A DNA stretch of 17,455 nucleotides from Victivallales bacterium (lineage in GTDB: Bacteria; Verrucomicrobiota; Lentisphaeria; Oligosphaerales; Oligosphaeraceae). Shown here piece after piece: positions 1 to 8,907 of the stretch. Below the pieces are notes generated by a model. That model was not told the DNA's origin. It saw only the letters and a program-made list of their open reading frames with translations, and did no database searches. The DNA is taken from assembly GCA_900769285.1 (NCBI GenBank), contig CAAGGB010000199.1, positions 1-17,455 of the forward strand, given 5' to 3'. Made by a program: the position numbers and the translations under genes. Position 1 is the stretch's first letter; each line of letters opens with the position of its first letter.

Positions 1-136
1 ATACCCATGTGCATTCTCAACTTGCTCCTCATTCTGTCTTCATCCAGTTTGGTTCATGCGCCGACAGGGCCTGATGCCCCATAGGCGCCACATAGTCCAT
101 GTTGCTCGATGCGTCCGCCCGACGATGCGTCTCCGC

Positions 137-2404
137 CTAGACCAGCTCCCAGCGGCGACGCCAGTACCACTCCAGGCAGAACAGCGCCATCAGCGGCGCC
201 AGCCACAGCCACCGGTCCCACAGGCTCGTCTCGCGAACCGTCTCCAGACGGCGCTCCGGCGCCGCAAGACCCTCGAACAGCTCACCCTGATGACCCAGCG
301 CCACCCAGCGCCCGCCGCTGTCCTCCGCCAGCCGACGCAGCAGCGCACGGTTCACCGGCGCGCCCGTCAGCTCAATCGCCGGACGACGGACCACCAGCAG
401 CCGTCGCTGGCTGCGACGGCCGTCGCGGTGCGCAATCTCCAGCGCGTAGGTGCCCAACTGGGCTGCACGGAACTCGCTCTGGAAGCCCTTTCGGGCACTG
501 GAGAGCCCCACCTGTGCGCCGAGCGTCGCCTCCTGCATGGGCAGGCTGAGCGCCGTGCCGTCCGGCTGCGTCACCACACACGTCAGGTCGGCGGCGCTCT
601 CCTGTCGTCCCGACAGGGCGCCAACGGCCACGGCGGCGCCCACGTCGGCATGGTCGGTGCGGAGCAGGACCTGGAGCGCATCGCCCGCCTCGGTGCGGCT
701 GCGGTCCGGCAGCAGCCAACTGACCGCCTGACAGACCAGCCGGTCATAGACGCTGGCGCCAGTGCCGACCGTGCCGCCTAGGCGCAGCGTGTGCAGCGTG
801 TTGCTCAGCAGGATGGCCACGCGCCCAGCGCCGTAGCGCCGGACGGCCAGCACCGGCGCGGACTCCCCGCTCTCCAGCAGACTCTGCGCCCCCTCGCTCA
901 GCCGAACCGGCTGCCACAGGCTCCGCAGCGGCGTGAAGACCGCCTCCGACGCCAGCAGACGGAATGCGTCATCGTTGCGCCCGGCCGCCGTGAACGTCAG
1001 CGCGACAGGCTTTGACTCGTCCATGGAGGCGCCGTCCTGGCTGGTCACGGGGCTCAGGGCACCGAGGCAGTCCGCCTCCAGATAGCCGCCCTTGCCGTAG
1101 GCCCGCGAGGCGCCGCACAGCAGCAGTCCGCCGCCGCGCTCCACGAACTGCCGTATCGCCTGAAGCTGCTCCGCGCTGAACGAGTCGCGCGTGAATTCGC
1201 CCAGGATGAGCGCCTTGCACGACGACAGGCTCTTCTCCGACAGCAGCGAGGCCAGCTCGACCCCGCTGCCGCCGCCCTCCTCGAAGTTGACCATCACGCC
1301 GTTGACCGTCCGCAGATAGACGGCGGCCCGGAAGCTGCGCTCCTTGAGCAGCGCGCGCTTCATGAACTTGAACTCCTGGCGCGTCAGCCCCTCCAGGTAC
1401 AGGACGCGGTTCTCCTCGTCGATGACCTCCAGGGCGACGTCGCCGCGGTTGTTGGTCTCGTCGCTGTCCTCGGGCGGGGCGATGGCGACGCGATAGACGA
1501 AGCTGCCGAGCTGGTCGGGCGTGAGCTCGAACGTCACCTGCGCGTAGCGCGCGTCCTCGGGCAAATCCACCTCGCGGCGCTCCACCTCGCGGCCGTCCAG
1601 CGACAGCGTGACCGGCACGCGCACCGCGCCCTGCCCGCGCAGACGGTTCACGCTGGCGCGAAGCTCCGTCCGCCAGCCCCGGACGACGCGGCGCGGCCCG
1701 TCGCTGTCCGGCAGCGTCAGGCTGAAGTCCTGCGTGGTGTCCTGGCGTATCTGCGAGGCGTCCTCCAGCTCGGGAATGACGAGCGGCAAATCAAGGAGCA
1801 GCCCGTCCGCGCCCAGACCGCTGGTGTCCAGACCATCGGTCAGCAGCAGCGCCGCAAACGGCCGCTCCGCCTTCAGCGCCCCGCGAAGCTCGCGCAGCGA
1901 CGGCACCAGACGGCTCTGCCCCGCCGCAAACGACAGCCCCGACGACAGCGACTCAAGCCCCTCCCCTTCGGTCGGCAGCCGCGACAGGCCCTCCCCCAGC
2001 GCAAACGGCAGCACCCGGCAGCGGCGCTCCAGCCGACGAACCTCCGGCGACGACAGCACCGCGCAGGCCAGCTCCGCACGCGTCCGCGCCACGCCCGGCA
2101 GACGGTCCTCCATGCTCGCCGACACGTCCACAATGACCGCCACGCTCGGCTTCTCGACCGCCGTCTCCACCGTCCGCCGAACCGGCTGCAACAGTATCCA
2201 GCACAGCAGCCCGAACGCACCCAGACGCAGCGAGAACAGCAGCAGCCGCCGCGGCAGCGACAGCCCCGTCCCCGCGTATGTCCGCCACGCCAGCAGCGCA
2301 AACACGACCAGGCAGCCGCCCAGCGCCCACCACGGCAGCAGCGGGCTGAACAGCAGCTCCGCCAGCGTCAGCGACATCGTCTCCAGTCCTGTTGACGTCA
2401 TCAT
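137..2404 (-). CDS. Membrane-anchored VWA-domain protein with GATase-like segment
   Basis: A 755-residue protein of the large membrane VWA type found beside BatA-like proteins. Two hydrophobic helices are visible near residues 23-42 and 53-73. They are followed by a von Willebrand factor A-like strand with a MIDAS-type DxSxS (D93, S95, S97). A segment near residues 398-455 (ILGEF...GGGLLLCGAS) looks like the class I glutamine amidotransferase-like fold seen in such proteins; no catalytic triad was identified. A further helix lies near 733-748, before a basic tail, so the central part is probably outside the cytoplasm. The ATG overlaps the stop codon of the upstream BatA-like gene (ATGA), and GGAGG lies 6 nt ahead, which supports this start and translational coupling. 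An internal ATG at codon 10 is a weaker alternative. The exact role is unknown; the family is linked to cell-envelope or stress functions by association only. Confidence 0.85.
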   Translation of the reverse strand: MMTSTGLETMSLTLAELLFSPLLPWWALGGCLVVFALLAWRTYAGTGLSLPRRLLLFSLRLGAFGLLCWILLQPVRRTVETAVEKPSVAVIVDVSASMEDRLPGVARTRAELACAVLSSPEVRRLERRCRVLPFALGEGLSRLPTEGEGLESLSSGLSFAAGQSRLVPSLRELRGALKAERPFAALLLTDGLDTSGLGADGLLLDLPLVIPELEDASQIRQDTTQDFSLTLPDSDGPRRVVRGWRTELRASVNRLRGQGAVRVPVTLSLDGREVERREVDLPEDARYAQVTFELTPDQLGSFVYRVAIAPPEDSDETNNRGDVALEVIDEENRVLYLEGLTRQEFKFMKRALLKERSFRAAVYLRTVNGVMVNFEEGGGSGVELASLLSEKSLSSCKALILGEFTRDSFSAEQLQAIRQFVERGGGLLLCGASRAYGKGGYLEADCLGALSPVTSQDGASMDESKPVALTFTAAGRNDDAFRLLASEAVFTPLRSLWQPVRLSEGAQSLLESGESAPVLAVRRYGAGRVAILLSNTLHTLRLGGTVGTGASVYDRLVCQAVSWLLPDRSRTEAGDALQVLLRTDHADVGAAVAVGALSGRQESAADLTCVVTQPDGTALSLPMQEATLGAQVGLSSARKGFQSEFRAAQLGTYALEIAHRDGRRSQRRLLVVRRPAIELTGAPVNRALLRRLAEDSGGRWVALGHQGELFEGLAAPERRLETVRETSLWDRWLWLAPLMALFCLEWYWRRRWELV

Positions 2405-4551
2405 GCAACACCTCCCCCCTCACGGAGCAGCCGTCCCAGCAGCCGCGGCTGCCCCTGACGGCGACTCCTCACATTCGCGTACAGCACCTCGGCCATGCTC
2501 AGCGCAAACGCCGCCAGCAACAGCCACGGACTCAGCGGACGCATCCGCGACGCCTGCGAGGACTGCCGGCGCAGCTCGGACTCGTCCGCGCTCCAGAACG
2601 ACGGCACCTCCGCAAAGAGCGTCCCCGTCAGGCTCTCCGGCGGCCACAGCTCCAGCCGCGACTCGCTGTCCGGCAGATTGACCGCCACCTGGCGCGACTC
2701 GCCACCTGGCAGCTCGACGCGGCAGATGCCTGGCGTCCGGAACCCGCGGACCACGAGCAGCCCGCCGCGTGCGGGCGTGCAGGGCAGCTCGACCGTCCGT
2801 CCCGAGGCGTCCTGCCCCTTGAGCGCCGTGACGGCCGAGACATCGCCACGGCAGGCCAGCGCCAGCTCGCCGCCGACCACCGTCTCCAGCGGACGATGAC
2901 GGTACCCCGCGCCATGGCGGCTCAGCTCCTGCATCAGCACAAAGTAGAACGGCGTCAGCGGCAAATCCGACCAGTCGCGGTTCGCGCTGACCGCACACAC
3001 CAGAACCTCGCCCGCGCCCACGGCCCGCCGCAGCATGAACTCGCCGCCGTCCGCGCCCTCGAAGCGGAGAAACGCGCCGGACGCGGCGGCCTTCAGCACC
3101 AGCCGCCGACGGACCACCAGCGGCCAGGGCGGCGACGCCATCCGCGACAGCCGCGACGGCAGGTCGCCCCAGGACGCCTCCGTCGTCACGCGCAGCGGAC
3201 GCTCCTCCAGCATCCCCGTGTCCGAGACCGACAGATCCGAGACGCCCAGCCCGCACAGCTCACGGAGCGCCTCGGCCTTCAGACCGCCCTGGCTCCCCGG
3301 AAACAGCGCCAACTGACCGCCCGACTCCACATAGCGCCGCAGCGCCGAAACCACCGCCGACGGCATCTCCGGCGGATTGCACACCAGCACCATCGCATAC
3401 GGCGACAGGTCGCTGGTGTTCAGCAGCCCCGCCCAGTCCTTCGTCTCCGGCATCACATACGAGAACGCCACGCCGGCGGGGCGCAGCGCCCGCGTCAGGA
3501 AGAAGCCGTCGCGCTCGTCGCCGGAGCCATTGACGACCAGGGCGCGGCGGTTGCCGAGCCGTGCCAGGCTGTAGTGACGGCTGTCGTTGAGCGCATAGCC
3601 ATCGCCGTCGATGACGACGCGGCCGGTGAATTCGCCCTCGCCTGCCAGGTCGGCCTGTCCGGTGAGGCGCTCGCTGAGCTCGGCGCCCGGCAGGACGGCG
3701 GTCAGCTGGTCCTGCTCACGGCCGCCGCCCTCCAGCCGGACGGTCAGCGAGCCGGCGTAGTTCGCGGAGTGGTAGAGCTCGTAGGCGCACGAGTAGGGTC
3801 CGCCGCCGACCAGCGCCTCCGGCGTCAGCGTGACCTTCACCACGCCCGCGTCGCTCAGCAGCCCCGAGGCGGCCGCGCCATTCAGAAACACCGTCGCCCC
3901 ACGCCGACGCAGCTCCGCCTGCAGCTCGGCCACGCTCCCCTCCGGCCAGCTCCCACGCTGGAAGTCGCTGAAAAGATGCAGCTCGAAGCGCTCCAGCCCC
4001 GCGCCGTCGCCGCGCAGCAGCGCCAGCACCCGCGCCGGCACATCCACCGCGCCAAAGCCGCACGACGCCTCCAGCAGCAGCGGCCGCAGCGACTCCACGT
4101 CCGTCACCGGCAGCAGCGTGGCGCCCTCACCCGCGTCGTCCGCGACCAGCAGCCCGGCGGCGTCGCCCTGCTCCAGGCTGTCCAGCAGGTCGCCGCACCA
4201 GCGGCGCGACCGCTCGAACAGCGACAGCTCGCCGCCAAGCGCCTGCATCGTCGCGCTGGCGTCCAGCACCAGCAGCAGCCGCCGCGACCCCGCCGGCAGA
4301 AAGCGCGCGTTCGGCAACTGCGGCTGCGAGAAGCCCACGGCCAGCAACAGCAGCGTCAGGCAGCGCAGCAGCAGCGTCAGACCCTGCGTCAGACGGCGCG
4401 AGCGGCGCGACTTCGCCAGCGCGTCACGCATGAAGCGGACCGCGCCGAACAGTATCGGCTGCGGCTGGCGACGGCGCAGCAGATGCAGCGCGATCGGCAC
4501 GGCAATCGCCAGTCCCGACAGCAGAAAGACGCCTGCGGTGAAGATCGGCAT
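2401..4551 (-). CDS. BatA-type membrane protein with VWA-like domain
   Basis: A 716-residue protein. The N-terminus (helix at about residues 4-23, then HLLRRR and a short FGAVRF motif, second helix near 57-74) matches the BatA N-terminal membrane domain. A VWA-like strand with DxSxT (D97, S99, T101) follows. A long probably extracytoplasmic region leads to a C-terminal helix near 674-694 and a basic tail. An open frame extends upstream to 4590, but the ATG at 4551 is preferred because BatA domains begin this way and GGGAG precedes it. The 3' end overlaps the next VWA gene by 4 nt, so the two probably form a complex. In other bacteria Bat proteins sit with MoxR-type ATPases; none is seen in this window. 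The substrate is unknown. Confidence 0.87.
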   Translation of the reverse strand: MPIFTAGVFLLSGLAIAVPIALHLLRRRQPQPILFGAVRFMRDALAKSRRSRRLTQGLTLLLRCLTLLLLAVGFSQPQLPNARFLPAGSRRLLLVLDASATMQALGGELSLFERSRRWCGDLLDSLEQGDAAGLLVADDAGEGATLLPVTDVESLRPLLLEASCGFGAVDVPARVLALLRGDGAGLERFELHLFSDFQRGSWPEGSVAELQAELRRRGATVFLNGAAASGLLSDAGVVKVTLTPEALVGGGPYSCAYELYHSANYAGSLTVRLEGGGREQDQLTAVLPGAELSERLTGQADLAGEGEFTGRVVIDGDGYALNDSRHYSLARLGNRRALVVNGSGDERDGFFLTRALRPAGVAFSYVMPETKDWAGLLNTSDLSPYAMVLVCNPPEMPSAVVSALRRYVESGGQLALFPGSQGGLKAEALRELCGLGVSDLSVSDTGMLEERPLRVTTEASWGDLPSRLSRMASPPWPLVVRRRLVLKAAASGAFLRFEGADGGEFMLRRAVGAGEVLVCAVSANRDWSDLPLTPFYFVLMQELSRHGAGYRHRPLETVVGGELALACRGDVSAVTALKGQDASGRTVELPCTPARGGLLVVRGFRTPGICRVELPGGESRQVAVNLPDSESRLELWPPESLTGTLFAEVPSFWSADESELRRQSSQASRMRPLSPWLLLAAFALSMAEVLYANVRSRRQGQPRLLGRLLREGGGVA

Positions 4552-4626
4552 GGGGGGAGACTCCCTTCGGTTCGGGACGGGACGGCGCACGGCGCGCCCG
4601 CCGGGGGGCGGTCAGAAAGGCGGCAA

Positions 4627-4674
4627 GGCCGCCTGCCCGTCTGTGCCATGCGGACAGGTGACGGACAGGCGGCC
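4627..4674 (-). other. Long nested stem-loop in front of the BatA/VWA pair
   Basis: GGCCGCCTG (4627-4635) pairs perfectly with CAGGCGGCC (4666-4674). Inside, CCGTC (4637-4641) pairs with GACGG (4660-4664), and a short third pairing is possible. It lies between the isomerase stop (4726) and the BatA-type start (4551). No U-tract follows, so it may be a processing, attenuation or mRNA-stability element rather than an intrinsic terminator. Confidence 0.5.
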
Positions 4675-4686
4675 ACGGTCATCGGA

Positions 4687-4709
4687 GGCGCACCGGCGAA
4701 CGGTGCGCC
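4687..4709 (-). terminator. GC-rich hairpin after the isomerase gene (possible terminator)
   Basis: A perfect 9-bp stem GGCGCACCG/CGGTGCGCC with a 5-nt loop lies 16 nt past the stop codon of the isomerase-like gene. The position fits a terminator. There is no clear U-run after it, so termination may be weak, factor-dependent or only partial, which would let transcription continue into the BatA/VWA pair. Confidence 0.4.
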
Positions 4710-4725
4710 CCGCTGTGCGCTGGCC

Positions 4726-5493
4726 TTACAGGCCCATCGTCTCGCGCATGTTGATGATGCTGCGCTGCAGGCTGTCGAACGGGTCGAGCAGGCCGGAGTC
4801 GCGCTCGACGATGTACCACTTGACGCCGGCGTAGCGGCAGGCCTCGACGATGGCCGGCCAGTTCAGGTTGCCGTCGCCAATCTCGGTCATCATCTGCTGG
4901 CGCTGGGCATTGATCATCATGTCCTTGAAGTGGACGCAGGGGATGCGGCCGGCGACGCGGCGGATGTACTCGGCGGGGTCGGAGCCGCCGTGGGCGACCC
5001 AGTAGGTGTCAATCTCAATCCAGGTGGTGGTTGGGTCGAGGCGGCTGATGAGCATGTCCATGGGGCGGCGGACGCCGGCCTTGGCGAACTCATGGCTGTG
5101 GTTGTGGTAGCCAATCTTGATGCCGCTGTCCGCGAACTTCGCGCCGATGGCGTTGTAGCGGTCGATGAAGTCCAGCCACAGCTTCTCGCTCCAGTCCTCG
5201 GCCTTGGGGAAGAACCCGCCGATGGCCGCGTAGCGGCAGTCCATGCCCAGATGGCGCTCGATGACCGCCTCCGTGTGGTTCTCCATCGCGTCCAGGCTGA
5301 TGTGCGTCACGACCGCCTTCAGGCCCTCGCCGTCGAGAATCTTCTTGGTCTCCTTGCCGTCCAGCTCGATGACGCCGGACAACTGGACGCCGTCGTAGCC
5401 CATTTTCTTCACGCGGCGGCAGGCGTCGATGAAGCCCTCCTCCGTCTTGCAGAAGTCACGCAGCGTGTACATCTGTGCAGCAATCTGTGCCAT
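4726..5493 (-). CDS. Sugar phosphate isomerase/epimerase family protein (TIM barrel)
   Basis: A 255-residue protein with the size and motif order of the xylose-isomerase-like TIM-barrel family (AP endonuclease 2 superfamily). The start resembles relatives: AAQMYTLRDF near residue 6, then YDGVQLSG (33-40). Likely metal ligands sit in YHNHSHEF (129-136), IEIDTYW (159-165), HFKD (188-191) and VERD (229-232), the usual H, D, H and E positions. Members isomerise or epimerise sugars or oxidise cyclitols; the substrate cannot be read from the sequence. The ATG at 5493 has GGAG 9 nt upstream. Its own promoter candidate lies about 100 nt upstream, so it is probably independent of the ATPase gene before it. 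Confidence 0.88.
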   Translation of the reverse strand: MAQIAAQMYTLRDFCKTEEGFIDACRRVKKMGYDGVQLSGVIELDGKETKKILDGEGLKAVVTHISLDAMENHTEAVIERHLGMDCRYAAIGGFFPKAEDWSEKLWLDFIDRYNAIGAKFADSGIKIGYHNHSHEFAKAGVRRPMDMLISRLDPTTTWIEIDTYWVAHGGSDPAEYIRRVAGRIPCVHFKDMMINAQRQQMMTEIGDGNLNWPAIVEACRYAGVKWYIVERDSGLLDPFDSLQRSIINMRETMGL

Positions 5494-5593
5494 GCTCTCA
5501 ATCTCCAGTCAGTTGTGGTGGCTCTCTCTAGGGTACTAGGATGGTGCCGTGCGCGGCGAACGCCCGCACCGCCCAACAAATACATACATTAGA

Positions 5594-5621
5594 AAATTAG
5601 CATCCGAACGCCGCTTTGCAA
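5594..5621 (-). promoter_or_regulatory. Candidate promoter for the isomerase gene
   Basis: On the minus strand TTGCAA (5621-5616), a 16-nt spacer and TAATTT (5599-5594) lie in an AT-rich patch between two GC-rich genes. The same TTGCAAAG-N14-TAWTTTT arrangement occurs upstream of iorB. The -10 match is poor, so this is a suggestion based on position and recurrence. Confidence 0.3.
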
Positions 5622-5647
5622 CCCCGGACGCGCTTTTTTCGCCGTGG

Positions 5648-6955
5648 TCAGCCCAGGATGGACTCGTCCAGGAGAAACGGGATGAGGCCCACATGGAAGA
5701 TGCCCTCCTCGTCCTGCCACAGCCGCCCGCCGCCCCAGGTCACCACCATCTTCCGGAAGGCGTCGTGGCAGTGGCGGAACGGCAGCAGCTCCTGGCTGGA
5801 CTTCTCCGGCGTGTCCAGGCTGAACGCCGACTGGATGTAGGTCCGTTGGACGCCATGGTTTACGATGAAGTCTATCTCATGCTGGCGCGTCTCCCGATGT
5901 CCCTGACGGGACTCGACCTCCACGACGCCGACATCGACCGCATGCCCACGCCGCACCAGCTCGTTGTACAGGATGTTCTCCATCAGATGCGTCGGCTCCG
6001 ACTGACGCCAGTTCAGTCGGGCGTTGCGCAGCCCGACATCCTCCGCATACAGCTTGTACGGCGTCTCGAAGTAATGCTTGCCCCGCACATCAAAGCGCCG
6101 GGCGGCGCTGAACAGATACGCCTGCGACAGCGCGGTCAGATGACGGCTGACGGTGCCGCTCCCGACAGGATGGCGCAGCGCCGTCGTCAGGGTGCGCGAC
6201 AGCTTCAGCGGATTCGTCAGCGAGCCCACCGAGGAGCTCAGGGCATCCAGCAGCCCCTCCAGCAGCTCACCATCTTCAAGATGGCTGTGCTCCACCAGAT
6301 CCCGGACGTAGACCGTCTCGAACAGGCGGCGCAGATACGAGCGGCGAGTCTGCTCGTCACGCTCCATGACCGCCTGCGGCATGCCGCCGAACGCCATGTA
6401 CTCCTCCAGCGCCTCGGAGCGGTCGCCGCCCACATGACGGTAGAATTCGGCGAACGAGAAGGGATGGACACGAACCTCGTCCCCGCGTCCACGGAAAATC
6501 GTCAGCACGTCATCGGACAGCATTCTGGAGTTGCTGCCCGTCACATAGATGTCGACGTTCGCATGACGCTGAAGGCCATTGAGGACATCGTAGAAGGTGA
6601 TGTAGAGCGCGTCGCGGTCCTCCGGAGGAACCTGGCTCTCGTCCACGTCCGGACGCCGCACACGGTAGCAGTACTGAATCTCGTCCAGCAGCAGATAGAC
6701 CTCCCCGCTCAGGCCGGCCAGCCGCTCGCGCAGATACTCGCCCAGCCGACGCGGGTCGCGGAGTCCGGCATGCTCGTCGTCATCCAGCGCCAGGGACACG
6801 ATGTGGTCGGCAGGAACCCCCTCGGCCAGCAGACGCCCCCTGAACAGCGTGAACAGCAAATACGACTTGCCGCAGCGCCGCAGCCCCGTGATCACCTTCA
6901 CCTGACCATTGCCGCGGCGGCGAAGCAACTGCTCCAGATACTCGTCACGCTCCAT
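5648..6955 (-). CDS. AAA ATPase with DUF4143 domain
   Basis: A 435-residue protein of the common bacterial family with an AAA_14-type ATPase and a C-terminal DUF4143 region. Walker A is GLRRCGKS (24-31) and Walker B is VYLLLDEIQ (86-94, acidic pair D91/E92). The sensor-like strand YVTGSNSRML (136-145) is typical. The middle part (FGGMPQ and ETVYVRDL) and the late HEIDFIV motif fit DUF4143, which has a nuclease-like fold in its C-terminal part. The biological role is not established for this family; links to mobile elements or defence are only suggestions. The frame is open to 7042, but ATG 6955 has AGGAGA 9 nt upstream and gives the usual family N-terminus. It lies alone between two intergenic gaps. 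Confidence 0.88.
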   Translation of the reverse strand: MERDEYLEQLLRRRGNGQVKVITGLRRCGKSYLLFTLFRGRLLAEGVPADHIVSLALDDDEHAGLRDPRRLGEYLRERLAGLSGEVYLLLDEIQYCYRVRRPDVDESQVPPEDRDALYITFYDVLNGLQRHANVDIYVTGSNSRMLSDDVLTIFRGRGDEVRVHPFSFAEFYRHVGGDRSEALEEYMAFGGMPQAVMERDEQTRRSYLRRLFETVYVRDLVEHSHLEDGELLEGLLDALSSSVGSLTNPLKLSRTLTTALRHPVGSGTVSRHLTALSQAYLFSAARRFDVRGKHYFETPYKLYAEDVGLRNARLNWRQSEPTHLMENILYNELVRRGHAVDVGVVEVESRQGHRETRQHEIDFIVNHGVQRTYIQSAFSLDTPEKSSQELLPFRHCHDAFRKMVVTWGGGRLWQDEEGIFHVGLIPFLLDESILG

Positions 6956-7044
6956 TGTGCTCTGTCTCCTGAATGAACTCTCCCCATGCGCACCAGCCAG
7001 CCTCAAGACGGCCACGCCGCCAGCGACCCGGACACGCCACACTT

Positions 7045-7072
7045 ACCATAGCCAACCAGAGGCGTTTCTCAA
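7045..7072 (-). promoter_or_regulatory. Candidate promoter for the DUF4143 ATPase gene
   Basis: Minus-strand TTGAGA (7072-7067), a 16-nt gap and TATGGT (7050-7045) form a moderate sigma-70-like pair about 90 nt ahead of the ATPase start. It lies after the stem-loop that follows the ABC1 gene. Confidence 0.3.
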
Positions 7073-7086
7073 GCCGCCACACGTCA

Positions 7087-7112
7087 AATTCAGCCGGCAT
7101 TCCGGCTGAATT
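7087..7112 (-). terminator. Stem-loop after the ABC1-family gene
   Basis: A perfect 11-bp inverted repeat AATTCAGCCGG/CCGGCTGAATT with a 4-nt loop begins 7 nt past the ABC1 stop codon. In the minus-strand transcript it is followed only by a short T stretch (the T run from the stem base, then GACG), so it is a plausible but imperfect intrinsic terminator. Confidence 0.5.
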
Positions 7113-7119
7113 CGCGGTG

Positions 7120-8826
7120 TCAGTTGCGGCGATGGAGCATGTTGAAGAGGAGGATGGCCCCGAGGACGCCGGAGATGAGGAAGCCGATGACGCCCATGAT
7201 GGAGGTGCCGTACCAGTGCGGCTTCGGGTTGGCGTGGACGACGATGGACGAGCCGATGACCAGCGACGCCATGACGATGGCGGAGGAGAGCCGGTTGAAG
7301 ACACCGTCGAACACGCGGTCCATGTTCTCGAGGTGCTCGACGTCGACCTTCATGGTGAGCCGCCCCTCCTGGAGCTGCTGGGTGAGCGAGCGGATGGTGG
7401 CGGGCGCCTCGTGGAGCAGCAGCGCCATCTCGCCGGTGTACTCCTCCAGCCGCCGGACGATGGCCTTCGGGCGCAGACGCCGGATGATGGCACGCTTGAC
7501 GTAGGGCCCCATGCGCTGCATGAGCTGGAAGTCGGGGTTGAGCTGCCGACCGAGCTCGTCGGAGACGCCCATGGCCTTGAGGAAGAGGTAGAACTGCGGC
7601 TTGAGCCGCAGGTGCTGGCGACGGCAGAGCTCGTAGATTTCGGAGAGCGCGTCGGCGACGCGGATGCCGGCGAGGCGTTCGGTCAGGTACATCTCGGCGA
7701 AGTCGCCGAGGCCGCGCTCCAGCTCGACGAGGTCAGGCTCGCCGTCGCGCTCGGTCAGTTGGAGGAAGTAGGCGACGCAGGCCTTGTAGTTTCGCTGGAC
7801 GATGTGGCGGAGCATCATGGCGCAGGCGTGGCGCTCGTCCTCCGTGACGCGCCCCATCTGCCCGAAGTCGATGTAGCAGAGCACGTTGCCCGGCAGGAAG
7901 AAGATGTTGCCCGGATGGGGGTCGGCATGGAAGAAGCCATGCTCGAAGAACTGCTCCAGGATGATGTCGGCGCAGGTGCCGCTCAGCCGCGCCAAATCCA
8001 TGCCCGACTGCCGCAGGCGCTCCACGTCCGTCCCCGGAATGCCGCTGATGAACTCCATGACCAGCAGCCGGTGCGTGCAGAGCTCCGGATACAGCCGCGG
8101 CACCTTCAGACCCACCCGACCCGCGAACTGCTGCGCGAACTTCTCCTGGTTGCTCCGCTCATGCGCGAAGTCCAGCTCGCGCTCCAGCGAGCGGCGGAAC
8201 TCCGCGACGATGCTCTTCGGTCGAAAATACGCCAGCTCCTCGCTGTGCCGCGCCAGCGCCTCCGCCATGATCTCCAGTATCTCCAAATCCAGACGCATCG
8301 TCCGCCCGATGTTGGGACGCTGCACCTTCACGAACACCTGCGTCCCGTCACGCCGCAGCCGCGCTCGGTGCCCCTGCGCCATCGACGCCGCTCCCACCGG
8401 ACGCTCCTCGAACTCCGTGAAGAACGCCTCCAGCTCGTCGCCCAGCTCCTCGCGGATGGTCCGGCGCACCTCCGTGAACGCGAAGGGCGGCACGCTGTCC
8501 TGCAGCTTCGCCAGCTCCACCGCATACGCCGCCGGAACCAAATCCCGGCGCGTCGCCATGATCTGCCCCAGCTTCACGAACGTCGGCCCCAGCTCCACCA
8601 GCGCCAGACGCAGACGCTCCGGCGCACTCCGACCCTGGTACTCGCGGGCCGCCTCGCCACGACGCAGCGTCGCCAGCACCCGATGGTGCAGCTTGAACAG
8701 ACGACCACGAAGACCCTCGAACAGGGACCCGAAGCCATACCGCACCATCACCCGCAGAATCTGACGGAAACGCTCCAGCCGACGATAGGTGCCCGGCAGC
8801 CGACCCAATGTGTCCAGACCTGACAT
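7120..8826 (-). CDS. UbiB/AarF/ABC1-family atypical kinase-like protein
   Basis: A 568-residue member of the ABC1 (ADCK/UbiB) family. The diagnostic KxGQ motif is in FVKLGQ (K85-Q88). The Ala-rich nucleotide loop is GAASMAQGHRA (145-155). The conserved lysine is in VFVKVQRP (K167), and the family's HADPHPGN and IDFGQMG motifs follow. Two hydrophobic helices close the C-terminus (IVMASLVIGSSIVV and the final GVIGFLISGVLGAILLF), as in UbiB, which places it at the membrane. UbiB supports ubiquinone synthesis, but the family is wider, and here no quinone genes lie nearby, so the role is open. The ATG at 8826 has AAGGAG 9 nt upstream. About 80 nt separate it from the upstream hydrolase gene. Confidence 0.92.
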   Translation of the reverse strand: MSGLDTLGRLPGTYRRLERFRQILRVMVRYGFGSLFEGLRGRLFKLHHRVLATLRRGEAAREYQGRSAPERLRLALVELGPTFVKLGQIMATRRDLVPAAYAVELAKLQDSVPPFAFTEVRRTIREELGDELEAFFTEFEERPVGAASMAQGHRARLRRDGTQVFVKVQRPNIGRTMRLDLEILEIMAEALARHSEELAYFRPKSIVAEFRRSLERELDFAHERSNQEKFAQQFAGRVGLKVPRLYPELCTHRLLVMEFISGIPGTDVERLRQSGMDLARLSGTCADIILEQFFEHGFFHADPHPGNIFFLPGNVLCYIDFGQMGRVTEDERHACAMMLRHIVQRNYKACVAYFLQLTERDGEPDLVELERGLGDFAEMYLTERLAGIRVADALSEIYELCRRQHLRLKPQFYLFLKAMGVSDELGRQLNPDFQLMQRMGPYVKRAIIRRLRPKAIVRRLEEYTGEMALLLHEAPATIRSLTQQLQEGRLTMKVDVEHLENMDRVFDGVFNRLSSAIVMASLVIGSSIVVHANPKPHWYGTSIMGVIGFLISGVLGAILLFNMLHRRN

Positions 8827-8907
8827 CGCTCCTCGCTCCTTTCCTCAGAGTTGCTTGACCACGACGCGACGCGCGCCACCCTCTCCTCCCGCCACGCCGC
8901 CGCCGTC

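Noticed and set aside
1..136. Possible start of another minus-strand gene (ATG at 32) and a 23-codon frame starting near 100
   Set aside because: Only about ten codons of the first are in the window, and neither has a good ribosome-binding site or a recognisable product.
2392..5592. Very long open frame on the plus strand (over 1000 codons)
   Set aside because: It lies opposite three convincing minus-strand genes and its translation is low-complexity (Gln, Arg, His rich), as expected from the antisense of GC-rich coding DNA.
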